Below the pieces are notes generated by a model. The model worked only from the letters and a program-made list of their open reading frames with translations, ran no database searches and was not told the DNA's origin. Both the position numbers and the translations under genes were made by a program. From positions 1 through 64,000 of the forward strand of contig JAHRVQ010000003.1 of assembly GCA_019090615.1 (NCBI GenBank): 64,000 nt of DNA. Direction: 5' to 3'. This document shows, piece after piece, positions 26,073 through 35,223 of the stretch; within the stretch, counting starts at the first letter, position 1; each line of letters starts with the position of its first letter. Source of the stretch: Pseudomonadales bacterium (GTDB lineage Bacteria > Pseudomonadota > Gammaproteobacteria > Pseudomonadales > Azotimanducaceae).

Positions 26073-27449
26073 ATGAAACAACTAGCTATATTCGTTGCCA
26101 CTTTGAGCCTGGTGTTATCTGCGTCAACTCAAGCAGCCGAAGAAATTGATGCAGCAAGTCTATCTGATCTTTTACAGATGGTACGTGAAGGTAAAGTGGT
26201 ACGACGTGATGTCAATGCCAAACGAGAAAGGGATTTTGTTGCTGACAAATCTAAACAGCAATCAGAAGTAAATAGTGCAAAACGACAGCAGCGCGAACAA
26301 GAAGCGCTGAGCGAACGTCTGGAAAATGAATTCGAGCGTAATGAAACCAAGATTGCAGATCTGGATGAAAGGCTTAAGAAAAGACTGGGTTCACTGCGTG
26401 AACTGTTTGGCGTGCTACAACAGGTTAGTGGTGACACTCAAGGTGTTTTTGAAGGTTCTATCGTCAGTGCAGAGTTTCCTGGCCGTACAGAGTGGCTAGC
26501 GCAATTTGCTCAGGATATGGGTAAGAGTTCGAAACTGGCGACTATCGAAGAAATCGAACGCCTCTGGTTTGAATTACAGCGTGAAATGACTGAATCAGGC
26601 AGTATTTCGAAATTTACAGGTACAGTTAATAAGCTTAATGGCGATGTCAGTGAGCAGGAAATTGTTCGAATTGGTGCGTATAACCTGATCAGTGAGGGTG
26701 TATATATTGTTTATGATATCGACAATAAAGTACTTAAGGAATTGCCTGCACAACCCGCTGACCGGTTTGTAGATTCAGCTGCTGATCTGTTGGCCGCTAC
26801 TAGCGGTTACGTCCCTTTTGCAGTAGATCCTACCAAAGGTCAATTGCTTGAATTACAGCAGTTTGTACCAACACTTGAAGAAAGAGCACATCAAGGCGGC
26901 ACGCCAGGTTATGTAATTATTGGCCTGGGTATTGTTGCATTACTACTCTCTCTTGAGCGAATTATTACCCTGAGCCTGGTAGCAGGACGGGTTCGCGCTC
27001 AGACTAAAAATACTACGCCAAGTACCAGTAACCCTCTTGGGCGGGTATTACAGATATATCAGGAAAACAAAACTGTAGATCCAGAGACTTTGCAGTTGAA
27101 GCTTGATGAAGCCATTTTGAAAGAACAGCCAGCACTTAATGCACGCATATCATTTATTAAGATTATTTCCATGGTTGCGCCTCTACTTGGTCTGTTAGGT
27201 ACGGTAATTGGTATGATCATAACTTTCCAGGCGATTACCTTGTTTGGTACAGGTGACCCCAAGACCATGGCCGGTGGTATTTCTCAGGCTTTGGTTACGA
27301 CGGTATTAGGTTTGGTTGTTGCTATACCAACAGTTTTATTGCACTCCATCGTTAAATCTCGAAGTGATGTAGTGTTACATATCCTTACTGAACAAAGTGC
27401 TGGTTTAATTGCTGAGCATGCTGAAAACTCCGAAAAAACAGGTAGTTAA
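26073..27449 (+). CDS. ttpC: TtpC-like MotA/TolQ/ExbB proton-channel protein with periplasmic N-terminal domain
   Basis: 458 residues. Signal peptide (LSASTQAA), then a coiled coil (residues 60-120) and a globular periplasmic domain. From about residue 285 the membrane part carries the ExbB/TolQ pattern: MVAPLLGLLGTVIGMIITFQ, GISQALVTTVLGLVVAIPTV. TtpC is the extra protein required by Vibrio TonB2 systems for iron-siderophore uptake. The gene order here matches that system, which is the basis of the name. Confidence 0.88.
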   Translation: MKQLAIFVATLSLVLSASTQAAEEIDAASLSDLLQMVREGKVVRRDVNAKRERDFVADKSKQQSEVNSAKRQQREQEALSERLENEFERNETKIADLDERLKKRLGSLRELFGVLQQVSGDTQGVFEGSIVSAEFPGRTEWLAQFAQDMGKSSKLATIEEIERLWFELQREMTESGSISKFTGTVNKLNGDVSEQEIVRIGAYNLISEGVYIVYDIDNKVLKELPAQPADRFVDSAADLLAATSGYVPFAVDPTKGQLLELQQFVPTLEERAHQGGTPGYVIIGLGIVALLLSLERIITLSLVAGRVRAQTKNTTPSTSNPLGRVLQIYQENKTVDPETLQLKLDEAILKEQPALNARISFIKIISMVAPLLGLLGTVIGMIITFQAITLFGTGDPKTMAGGISQALVTTVLGLVVAIPTVLLHSIVKSRSDVVLHILTEQSAGLIAEHAENSEKTGS

Positions 27450-27454
27450 TTAGC

Positions 27455-27970
27455 ATGGATATCATAGTAATTGCTATTAGAACTTTTATGGAAGCGGGCG
27501 GCATTGTACTTTGGTACATTGCCGCTGCGACTTTCGTCATGTGGGCGCTGATCTTTGAGCGCTTCTGGTTTTTTGCTGGTGAACATAAAAAAGATGTCGG
27601 TTCTGCACTTTCTTATTGGGAATCACGCAGTGAACGAACGTCATGGAATGCACACGCTATTCGCTATCGGCTTATATCTGAGGTGAATATGAGATTAAAC
27701 GTTAATATTAGCTTTATCAAAACTCTGATATCACTATTGCCATTGCTGGGTTTGATGGGCACAGTAACAGGCATGGTGCAGGTTTTTGAAGCTATGACCT
27801 ACTCAGGTGGTAATGCACGTTCAATGGCAGCCGGTGTTTCGGCAGCAACAATTCCTACGATGGCAGGTATGGTAGCCACCTTATCAGGTGTGCTCGCCAA
27901 TACTTTTATTACTTCTAAAGTACAGTCAGAATCTGACTATATGGAAGATACACTCACAATGGATCACTAA
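27455..27970 (+). CDS. exbB: ExbB-type biopolymer transport protein
   Basis: 171 residues with three membrane segments. LPLLGLMGTVTGMVQVFEAM and AATIPTMAGMVATLSGVLAN are the conserved proton-path segments. With ExbD it powers TonB using the proton motive force. It is shorter than E. coli ExbB, as is usual for ExbB2 in TtpC operons. Five bases after ttpC. Confidence 0.93.
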   Translation: MDIIVIAIRTFMEAGGIVLWYIAAATFVMWALIFERFWFFAGEHKKDVGSALSYWESRSERTSWNAHAIRYRLISEVNMRLNVNISFIKTLISLLPLLGLMGTVTGMVQVFEAMTYSGGNARSMAAGVSAATIPTMAGMVATLSGVLANTFITSKVQSESDYMEDTLTMDH

Positions 27971-28047
27971 GCAGCACGAGTAATTGGCTAGTTCTGGTCG
28001 TTAAGTTTTGGCCAGAACATTGGCAGTGATAGATCGAGATAATAACA

Positions 28048-28449
28048 ATGCGTAGACGATTAAGAAAAGAAGAAGAAGAAAAGGTCGCTGATTTAACACC
28101 GATGCTTGATGTGGTGTTTATCATGCTTATATTCTTTATTGTGACAGCTACTTTTATTAAAGAAGCTGGAGTTGAAATTGACCGACCTGATACAAAAACT
28201 GCCGAGGCTAAAAAAACAGTCTCATTGTTGGTTGGTGTGGGGGCAGATAGTTCTATCTGGATAGATAAAAAACGGGTAGATGTGCGCAATGTTCGGCCGT
28301 TGATGGAACGACTTCATGCTGAAAACCCAAAGGGCGGATTAGTTATCCAGGCGGATAGCGAATCTAAAATTGAGAAAGTATTGGCAATTATGGATGCCGC
28401 TAGAACACTGGGTATTAACCAGGTTGCTATAGCGTCTGAAGAGGGTTAG
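28048..28449 (+). CDS. exbD: ExbD-type biopolymer transport protein
   Basis: 133 residues. A basic cytoplasmic start (MRRRLRKEEEEK), then DLTPMLDVVFIMLIFFIVTA, which has the essential membrane Asp, then a small periplasmic domain ending in TLGINQVAIASE. Partner of ExbB in the TonB motor. 77 bp follow exbB, the widest gap in the operon. Confidence 0.95.
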   Translation: MRRRLRKEEEEKVADLTPMLDVVFIMLIFFIVTATFIKEAGVEIDRPDTKTAEAKKTVSLLVGVGADSSIWIDKKRVDVRNVRPLMERLHAENPKGGLVIQADSESKIEKVLAIMDAARTLGINQVAIASEEG

Positions 28450-28457
28450 GGGGGAAT

Positions 28458-29105
28458 ATGGTTATTAGATTTAGTCTCTCAAGCGTATTAGCCATTGGTG
28501 TTACTCTGGCATTATTCTATTTGATGCAATTTTTGATTTCGGGCGGCAAGAGCGCGCTTAGTGAAGAAAAAATGGGCAGAATTGTAGACATTGTTCGTGT
28601 TAAGCAAGAATTAGAAGCCCAAACGAAACAAAGAAAAGCCAAAAAGCCACCACCACCTGATCAACCACCACCCGAAGTACCCCAGGTTACACTTAATGTA
28701 TCAATAGATGACGCTGGTTTTACCATGTCTAATATTGCTGGCGGCGCAGATATCGATATCTCTGGCGGTGGCTTTGGCATAAGTGATGGTGAATATTTAC
28801 CAATTGTTAAGGTTCAACCACGATATCCCCAACGTGCCTTATCAAGAGGCCAAACTGGTTGGGTCATTGTCGAGTTTACCGTATCAGCACAAGGCACTGT
28901 TAAAGACGCCAATGTTGTTGACAATTGTGCCTGGACCAAAAGTAAGTCGCAGGGGCAATGTATTGATAACCCACATACAGTATTTGATAAAGCTGCAATG
29001 AAAGCGGCGTTAAAATTCAAATACAAACCCAAAGTGATTGACGGCGAACCTGTTGAAACAGCAGGCGTGCAGAATAAAATCATCTTTGAACTGGCGGAGG
29101 GCTAG
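28458..29105 (+). CDS. tonB: TonB energy transducer
   Basis: 215 residues. One N-terminal membrane anchor, a Pro-rich linker (KKPPPPDQPPPEVPQ), and the C-terminal TonB fold: YPQRALSRGQTGWVIVEFTV, then ALKFKYKPKVIDGEPVETAG. It spans the periplasm and opens outer-membrane TonB-dependent receptors. Short linker, typical of TonB2 types. Nine bases after exbD. Confidence 0.95.
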   Translation: MVIRFSLSSVLAIGVTLALFYLMQFLISGGKSALSEEKMGRIVDIVRVKQELEAQTKQRKAKKPPPPDQPPPEVPQVTLNVSIDDAGFTMSNIAGGADIDISGGGFGISDGEYLPIVKVQPRYPQRALSRGQTGWVIVEFTVSAQGTVKDANVVDNCAWTKSKSQGQCIDNPHTVFDKAAMKAALKFKYKPKVIDGEPVETAGVQNKIIFELAEG

Positions 29106-29108
29106 GTA

Positions 29109-30458
29109 ATGTTGATGAGATATTTGATTATCGCCAGTTTTATTTGGCTGGCACCGGTAATATTGGATACAACTGAGTTATCCTTTGGTGGCCGAGTGAT
29201 GGCTGCTGAGACAAAACCTGAAAAACGTCGGGTGCCACCGTTAAAGGAAAGCACCTATAAAGTTTTGGGCGAAGCAACCGCTTTGATTGACCCGGAATCT
29301 ATAGATTATCCTGAAGATGAACCGAAACCTGTATTGCCTCCTGCAGATCCACGGGCTGCGATTAAGATCCTTAATAAGCAATTAGAACGTAGAGGGATTA
29401 ATCCCTATGAAATTGCTCAGGTATGGAATACTTTAGCTTTCGCTTATTACACCCTTGAAGACATCCCTAATACTATTCGCTCTTATGAAAAAGTATTGAC
29501 GCAACCGCAGGAGAAAATTTCTGTTGCGCTGGAGTTATCTACTTTAAGGGCGCTGTTCCAGTTACATTTTTCCGAAGAGCGTTATAAGAAATCTATACAG
29601 TATATGGATCGTTGGGAGGTACTTAATGGTAAACCAGATACGAATGTTACCTTTATACGTGCCTCTGGATATTATCAGTTGGAGGATTTTCGTAACGCCC
29701 TCAAAAATGCCTTAAAAGTAGAACAGTTAGCCCTGGCAGAAGGTAAAAAAATCAGGGAAAACTGGTTATACCTGCAAGTAGTGCTCTATAACGAGTTACA
29801 AGATACTGACAATGTAATTAAAGTATTGGAAAATTTGATAGTGCTGTTTCCAAAGAAACAATACTGGATGCACCTGGCTGGTATGTATGCAGAAAAAGAA
29901 TTACCAGAGAAGTCATTATCTGCCTACTACGCAGTATATTTACAAGGCATGTTTGCTAAAGAATCAGAGATTGTTATGTTGTCTCAGCGTCTCTTGAACG
30001 CGGAAGTCCCTTTTGAAGCGGCCACCGTATTAGAAGATGGGTTTAGCCGAAAAATTGTCGAGAAAAACGAAAAGAATATTCGGTTGCTCGCTGCTGCTTA
30101 TACGATGTCTCAGGAATATACCAAAGCCATCGATGCCTGGAACGCCGCTAGCGAATTTGCTAAAGATGGTGAAATTTATTATCGCCTGGCACAGGCATTG
30201 GCCAATGAAGACCGACATAAAGAAGCTGTTGTGGCCTATAACGACGCATTGGATAAAAAAGGCCTGCGTGATCGTGAGAATGTGCAATTTTGGATGGGTA
30301 TATCCTTGATGCAACTGCAGTCCTGGGATTCTGCAAAAAAGGCCTTTAGAGCAGCTGCCAAAGATAAGGAAAGAGAAAAATCAGCGAGACAATATATACA
30401 GTACATTAACGGCGAAGAAAAACGCTTGAAAGCATTGGCAGATATGATATCGGCTTAA
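29109..30458 (+). CDS. TPR-repeat periplasmic protein of TonB operon
   Basis: 449 residues. Hydrophobic N-terminal export segment, then tandem tetratricopeptide repeats through the C-terminus, for example AQVWNTLAFAYYTLEDIPNT, YYRLAQALANEDRHKEAVVA and FWMGISLMQLQSWDSAKKAF. TPR proteins are regular last members of DUF3450-TtpC-ExbBD-TonB operons and probably scaffold the complex. Three bases after tonB. Ends before a strong terminator. Confidence 0.9.
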   Translation: MLMRYLIIASFIWLAPVILDTTELSFGGRVMAAETKPEKRRVPPLKESTYKVLGEATALIDPESIDYPEDEPKPVLPPADPRAAIKILNKQLERRGINPYEIAQVWNTLAFAYYTLEDIPNTIRSYEKVLTQPQEKISVALELSTLRALFQLHFSEERYKKSIQYMDRWEVLNGKPDTNVTFIRASGYYQLEDFRNALKNALKVEQLALAEGKKIRENWLYLQVVLYNELQDTDNVIKVLENLIVLFPKKQYWMHLAGMYAEKELPEKSLSAYYAVYLQGMFAKESEIVMLSQRLLNAEVPFEAATVLEDGFSRKIVEKNEKNIRLLAAAYTMSQEYTKAIDAWNAASEFAKDGEIYYRLAQALANEDRHKEAVVAYNDALDKKGLRDRENVQFWMGISLMQLQSWDSAKKAFRAAAKDKEREKSARQYIQYINGEEKRLKALADMISA

Positions 30459-30487
30459 GATAGTGCACTGATCATTTCGTTTCGATT

Positions 30488-30522
30488 AAAAAGGCGTAAC
30501 TAATTTAGTTGCGCCTTTTTTT
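30488..30522. terminator. Bidirectional intrinsic terminator
   Basis: AAAAGGCG-T-AACT, a short loop, then AGTT-G-CGCCTTTTTTT: a 10-bp stem with one mismatch, flanked by A and T runs. It serves the plus-strand TonB operon and, through the A run, the minus-strand rsgA, whose stop codon lies inside it. Confidence 0.9.
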
Positions 30523-31629
30523 GTGTTTGTTTTTAGTTCGTGATTTCGAAACTGATTGTAAGGGCGAACGATTACCTTGTTTTTTCTTGTGATTCATTTT
30601 GACTTTTTTAGAGAATTCCGACAATTCAGTTTGAAATTTTTTGTAGGTTGCGAGTCGGTTTACATCTAACTGGCCGGTCTTAATGGCCAGGTTGATCGCG
30701 CAATTTGGCTCTGTTCGGTGTTGGCAGTCATTAAATTGGCACTCACTGGCAAAATTCGTTATATCATCGAAGCTGGATGATAGCGCGCGTTCATCTGCCC
30801 AAAACTGGATCTCTCGCATACCCGGTGTGTCGATTATTAAACCGCCACCGTCTACTACACATAATTCCCTATGGGTTGTGGTATGTCGTCCTTTACTATC
30901 AAGCGCTCGGACTTCACCGGTCTGGAAATGTGCATAACCAAGCAGGTGATTAATTAACGTTGATTTACCAACGCCGGATGAGCCTAATACGGCGGCAGTC
31001 GATCCTTCTCGCAGGTACTTTTTTAACTCAAGTAGGGTTTTATCTGAGTCAGTAGGGTGAAGCGCTGAAACAGTATGTATCGGGGCGTTCATTGCAATTT
31101 CACTGACCAGCTTAACTTTACGGGGCAGGTTTTTGCATAAATCTGCTTTATTAAGCACAATGACTGGCTGTGCGCCGCTAAACAAAGTTAATAATAAATA
31201 GCGTTCGATTCGTCCTAGATTAAAATTATTATCCAGGCCGGTAACAATAAATACTGTATCGATGTTGGCGGCAATAACCTGTTCATCCAAACCTTCACCG
31301 GCTTCTTTCCTGCTAAACCTGGTTTCACGTTCAAGCGTGTTTTGGATTATTGCAGGCCCGGTGCCGCAATCATCTGGTGTAACAAGTACCCAGTCACCCA
31401 CTGCAGGCAAGTCTGCTTTAGAGTTAGCCAAACGTCTAGCTTTACCCGGTAGTATGCCAAACAGTAGCCCATCGTCATTGACCAGGTGAAATCGATTCAG
31501 GTCCTGTCGGATTACGCGGGCAGGGTATAAATTTGAATTTGCGACAAGTTGTTGCTGAAAAAACGGCTTCCAGCCTAATTGTTGCAGTGATAAACCTTCT
31601 AATGATAGCGGTTTCGACGAGTCTTTCAG
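30505..31629 (-). CDS. rsgA: Ribosome small-subunit-dependent GTPase RsgA, apparent CTG start
   Basis: Circularly permuted GTPase aiding late 30S assembly. The OB fold reads LQQLGWKPFFQQQL, ARVIRQDLNRFHLVND and LPAVGDWVLV. G4 is LNKADL, G1 is GSSGVGKSTLINHLL and G3 DTPGMREI, and the zinc site is CQFNDCQHRTEPNC. The first canonical codon in frame is TTG at 31431, which would delete about half the OB fold. The conserved reading frame continues upstream to a TAG at 31635-31633 without any ATG, GTG or TTG. CTG at 31629 has AGGTG exactly 6 nt upstream and gives 374 residues; CTG at 31587 gives 360. I choose 31629. Confidence 0.9.
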   Translation of the reverse strand: MKDSSKPLSLEGLSLQQLGWKPFFQQQLVANSNLYPARVIRQDLNRFHLVNDDGLLFGILPGKARRLANSKADLPAVGDWVLVTPDDCGTGPAIIQNTLERETRFSRKEAGEGLDEQVIAANIDTVFIVTGLDNNFNLGRIERYLLLTLFSGAQPVIVLNKADLCKNLPRKVKLVSEIAMNAPIHTVSALHPTDSDKTLLELKKYLREGSTAAVLGSSGVGKSTLINHLLGYAHFQTGEVRALDSKGRHTTTHRELCVVDGGGLIIDTPGMREIQFWADERALSSSFDDITNFASECQFNDCQHRTEPNCAINLAIKTGQLDVNRLATYKKFQTELSEFSKKVKMNHKKKQGNRSPLQSVSKSRTKNKHKKRRN

Positions 31630-31690
31630 CGGCTACACCTAGTGCTTTCGATAGAATACGGTTGGGTATTATTCAGTGCTATTTCCTCAT

Positions 31691-31750
31691 GCATTTATTG
31701 AAGGTGCATTTATTGAAGTTGCATTTATATACGGGGCATTTATCTTACTT
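31691..31750. repeat. 15-bp tandem repeat
   Basis: GCATTTATTGAAGGT (31691-31705) and GCATTTATTGAAGTT (31706-31720) are near identical. Two decayed copies follow at 31721 and 31736, all beginning GCATTTAT. They lie upstream of rsgA. Nothing else is seen in 31630-31885. Confidence 0.85.
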
Positions 31751-31885
31751 TTTAGAGATATTTTGTTAGCGTGGTTTTATATGTAGCTAATCGCATGGCC
31801 GAGCAAAGGTTCAACCTACGCTGTTATTCTTGCATAACAATAAGCGTTTAATGCAGGGCTAGCAAGTACAGGTTTTAGTGCCATG

Positions 31886-33400
31886 TTAATCCCGATATTT
31901 TTGAATGATATTACGCACCAGGGGTGAGAATAATACCGCAAGGGTCAAAACCACGAGTGCTAGTGTAATCGGTCTTTGCCATAAAAAGCTTAACGAACCG
32001 TCGCTAATGGTCAATGCACGGCGGAGATTTTCTTCCAACATGCCTCCCAGGATAAACCCAAGTAATAGCGGTGCCATAGGGAAAGTCATGAGCCTTAGGA
32101 ATACCGCAATTATAGCGATGATTAACAGCATTTGAATGTCAAAGGTATTAAAGGAAACAAGGTAAACACCCATGATGGAAAAGAAAAATATCAGCGGTAT
32201 TAGATAAGTCTTTGGAATAGTCAGTAGTTTGGCTATATAAGGGATTAACGGCAAATTAAGCACCAGTAAAATCAGATTGCCAAAATACATCGATACAATG
32301 ACGGACCAGAATATTTCTGGTTGATCTATGAATAATCTTGGCCCTGGCTGGACTCCATAAGCAATGAGCGCGCCGAGGAGAATTGCAGTCGTTCCAGAGC
32401 CAGGGATACCCAGGGTTAATAGCGGTACGAAAGATCCAGTACAGGCTGCATTGTTGGCAGATTCAGGTGCGGCTAATCCTTTCAGGTTGCCTTCGCCAAA
32501 ATCAGGTTCAGCCTGCTCTTTATTGGTAGTGTCTTTTCTGCCAGCGCTATTTCTTGCCAGGCCGTAGGCGAGAAAAGAAGCAATTGTTGCGCCTGCGCCG
32601 GGTAGGGTGCCTACCAGGAAACCGAGGACAGAAGACTTACCCACTGTTGGCGCAATCTGTTTAACTTCATCTAATGATAAGGCTAAGTTAGATGTTTTCA
32701 AATTGAGGCTTTGGTCTTTGGGTGCTGGTTTTAGAACCATCATAAATGCTTCGGCAAGTGCAAATGTTGCCATTGCGAGTAATAAGAAACTTATTCCGTC
32801 GATTAGATCCATACGGCCGAATGTAAATCGCTGCACGCCAGCTGATAGATCAGTACCCACAGTAGATAACATTAGCCCCAGACAGGTCATCGCAAGTGCC
32901 TTTATATATTCTCCCGAGGCGGAAAATGCGGTTACCAGGCTGAGTCCTAGCACCATTAGTACGAAATAGTCAGCTGATTGAAATGCCAGTGAAAGTTGTG
33001 AAAGATAGGGCGCCAACACTACCAGCATAATGGCTGCCAGGGTGCCGCCTGCAAAGGAGGCATAGGCAGCTACAGCCAGGGCTTTGCCTGCTTTTCCTTG
33101 TTGTGCCAAAGGGTAGCCATCAAAAGCGGTGGCAACAGTACCTGCAACACCGGGAGCATTGATCAGGATGGATGATGTCGAACCGCCGAAGATCGCGCCG
33201 TAATAAACACCAGCGAGTAAAATCATGCCGCTGGCCGGCTCAAAACCATAGGTGATGGGTATCATGAGTGCTATTGCTGAAATAGGCCCTAAACCCGGCA
33301 GCATGCCAATGAGTGTGCCTGCAGCGCAGCCGCTAAATACCAACAACAGATTATGTAATGTTAGTACGGTTGAAAGACCAAGTAGTAGACCATCAAACAT
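31886..33400 (-). CDS. tctA: Tripartite tricarboxylate transporter permease TctA
   Basis: Large membrane subunit, about 504 residues and twelve spans. GCAAGTLIGMLPGLGPISAI is the TctA signature, repeated as VGTLPGAGATIASFLAYGLA in the second half, with VTLGIPGSGTTAILLGAL. It imports citrate-like carboxylates with TctB and the periplasmic TctC. Start: the ATG at 33400 (MFDGLLLGLS) fits the family and overlaps the tctB stop by 8 bp. An in-frame ATG at 33541 would add 47 residues read within tctB and is rejected. Confidence 0.93.
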   Translation of the reverse strand: MFDGLLLGLSTVLTLHNLLLVFSGCAAGTLIGMLPGLGPISAIALMIPITYGFEPASGMILLAGVYYGAIFGGSTSSILINAPGVAGTVATAFDGYPLAQQGKAGKALAVAAYASFAGGTLAAIMLVVLAPYLSQLSLAFQSADYFVLMVLGLSLVTAFSASGEYIKALAMTCLGLMLSTVGTDLSAGVQRFTFGRMDLIDGISFLLLAMATFALAEAFMMVLKPAPKDQSLNLKTSNLALSLDEVKQIAPTVGKSSVLGFLVGTLPGAGATIASFLAYGLARNSAGRKDTTNKEQAEPDFGEGNLKGLAAPESANNAACTGSFVPLLTLGIPGSGTTAILLGALIAYGVQPGPRLFIDQPEIFWSVIVSMYFGNLILLVLNLPLIPYIAKLLTIPKTYLIPLIFFFSIMGVYLVSFNTFDIQMLLIIAIIAVFLRLMTFPMAPLLLGFILGGMLEENLRRALTISDGSLSFLWQRPITLALVVLTLAVLFSPLVRNIIQKYRD

Positions 33401-33869
33401 CGAAAAAATCCTGCCACAATTCGCCTGGGGCAAGAAAAATGCCGAGTTGATCAAGTAGCAACCAAAAGCCAATAGACAAGCTGATGGCGGTTGTTGCCAT
33501 AACCGCCCAGTTGCGACTGCCGAGAATAATAAAGCCAACAATTAAAAATAAACAGGATGATGCCAAAAAACCTAACCATTCGATACTTATCCCGTAGATT
33601 GATGTGGTAACCGCTAAAAGTAATGCGGGTCGCCATCGTAACTGCTGCAGTAATTGCCAGTTGGTATTATTATTTGCTGGCGTGATGAGTAATAAAACTG
33701 AACAGAATAGAGAGCAGGTGCCAATTAGGTAAGGCATGCTGCGCGCATTAAAAGCTTCGTTTTCACTCCAGAAATCAAGATGAATATCTGGTGTGAAATA
33801 TAGATATAGGCCGCTGAGGGTGAGGAATAAAAGGCCAACTAAACGGCTGTTATTGATAATCTTATGCAT
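33393..33869 (-). CDS. tctB: Tripartite tricarboxylate transporter small subunit TctB
   Basis: 158 residues with four membrane segments, the usual TctB form. It starts with a single span (VGLLFLTLSGLYLYF), and the later part has WLGFLASSCLFLIVGFIILG. Sequence conservation in this family is low, so the call leans on its place between tctC and tctA and the 8-bp overlap with tctA. Confidence 0.88.
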   Translation of the reverse strand: MHKIINNSRLVGLLFLTLSGLYLYFTPDIHLDFWSENEAFNARSMPYLIGTCSLFCSVLLLITPANNNTNWQLLQQLRWRPALLLAVTTSIYGISIEWLGFLASSCLFLIVGFIILGSRNWAVMATTAISLSIGFWLLLDQLGIFLAPGELWQDFFDV

Positions 33870-34065
33870 GAAAGGTTTGTGCTGTCTTTTACTGGCAAAA
33901 TGATATTTGTTGAAGTTGTCAAAACACCGCGTTTTACGGACCGTGATGAGCTAAGGGTTGTAAGTTTTACGATTAATTTTATCGGTTCGAGCTAGTTAGT
34001 TGTGCAGAAGACTTAAAGCGACATTTATGCCGCAGATAAGGCAACAAATAATGTCATAAATAGTG

Positions 34066-35025
34066 CTATAAACGGAGAAAGCCCAGCTTAATCATTAATG
34101 AGGAAATATCCGATTCCTGTTGTTCCAGAAATCGATAAAAATCATCACCTTCATGGTGCAATAAGGACCAACCATTGCGGACTCTAACCTGTTCAAACTC
34201 TGGTGTTTTGAGAACTCTGGAAATTGTTTTTTTCATGGCTGCGTAATGAGACTCAGGTAATCCAGGGGCGGCAAAGAATCCTCGCCAATTGGCGAATACC
34301 AGATTATAACCCAGTGATTTTAAAACCGGAATGTCAGGGGCTTCAGCCAGTGTTTGTGGTGCGGTCACGGCGATAATTCTTACTTCTCCGGCGCGTGCCA
34401 TTTCAATGGTTTCACTCAGACCGGTTGAAAGAATCTGACTTTCTCCGGTCAGCAGCCCCGCGAGCGCCTTGCCACCGCCATCGTAAGCAACATAAACCAT
34501 TTTCCTGGGCTCGCCACCTGCCAGTTCTAACGCGCGAGCAAGGATAATATGGTCCGTACTGCCGCGCACCGAACCTCCCGCCACCTTGAGCGAGCGAGGG
34601 TCATTAATAAATTGTTTTACTGCATCATCAAAGTTTTTGATAGGTGAGTCTGATCGAACAACAAAACAACTATAGTCGGCAATAACCGATGCTATAGGTT
34701 CCAAATCTCTAAATGACTGTGGAAATATCTTCTGCAGCGACCGTATGACCATGGGCGTCGAGCTAATCAGCAGTGTATTTTGCTGCCTGGATGCGGTTTC
34801 GATGAGCTTCGCGATGGCTCGTCCACCTCCGCCACCGGATAAATTTTCATAGGATACAGTTGCTACAAGGTTTGATTTAGTGAGTGCTTCACCAATCCCA
34901 CGTGCCGTACCATCCCAACCACCGCCTGGTCCGGCGGGAATCAAAAAGTGGGTTTTAGTCATTAAATCTGCTTGAGCAGAAATCATTATCGAAAATGTAA
35001 AAAAGGCAAAGAGCAGTTGTTTCAT
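34066..35025 (-). CDS. tctC: Tripartite tricarboxylate transporter substrate-binding protein TctC
   Basis: About 319 residues, periplasmic. Signal peptide MKQLLFAFFTFSIMISAQA begins at the ATG at 35025; an upstream ATG at 35079 gives an 18-residue extension that would bury it. The mature protein has the TctC pattern: HFLIPAGPGGGWDGTARGIG, GGGGGRAIAKL, VAGGSVRGSTDHIILARALE and VAYDGGGKALAGLLTGESQI. It delivers carboxylates to TctAB. About 200 bp separate it from tctB on the same strand. Confidence 0.93.
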   Translation of the reverse strand: MKQLLFAFFTFSIMISAQADLMTKTHFLIPAGPGGGWDGTARGIGEALTKSNLVATVSYENLSGGGGGRAIAKLIETASRQQNTLLISSTPMVIRSLQKIFPQSFRDLEPIASVIADYSCFVVRSDSPIKNFDDAVKQFINDPRSLKVAGGSVRGSTDHIILARALELAGGEPRKMVYVAYDGGGKALAGLLTGESQILSTGLSETIEMARAGEVRIIAVTAPQTLAEAPDIPVLKSLGYNLVFANWRGFFAAPGLPESHYAAMKKTISRVLKTPEFEQVRVRNGWSLLHHEGDDFYRFLEQQESDISSLMIKLGFLRL

Positions 35026-35118
35026 GTTATTAGGGCTTGTGTATTTCACTATGCCAGACACTATAAAGCGGTAGGGCATTGTTGGGAAGAAGTTACTCTA
35101 CGTAGGCGCTGATCGACA

Positions 35119-35153
35119 GGCAAAATTAACTCACTCAGCGAGTTAATTTTGCC
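35119..35153. terminator. 14-bp perfect stem-loop
   Basis: GGCAAAATTAACTC (35119-35132) and its exact complement (35140-35153) enclose a 7-nt loop. It lies 70 bp after the aminotransferase gene and 94 bp before tctC, both on the minus strand, so it probably ends the aminotransferase transcript. The stem itself carries the T-rich part. Confidence 0.65.
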
Positions 35154-35223
35154 GCCCATTGCTGTTTAACCAACGGCTATTGGTTGTTACCTTTTATTAT
35201 TAATGTTTAATATAGGTGGTTCT

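Noticed and set aside
33401-33541. N-terminal extension of TctA from an ATG at 33541
   Set aside because: It would read through tctB in another frame; the ATG at 33400 matches the family start and the tctB overlap.
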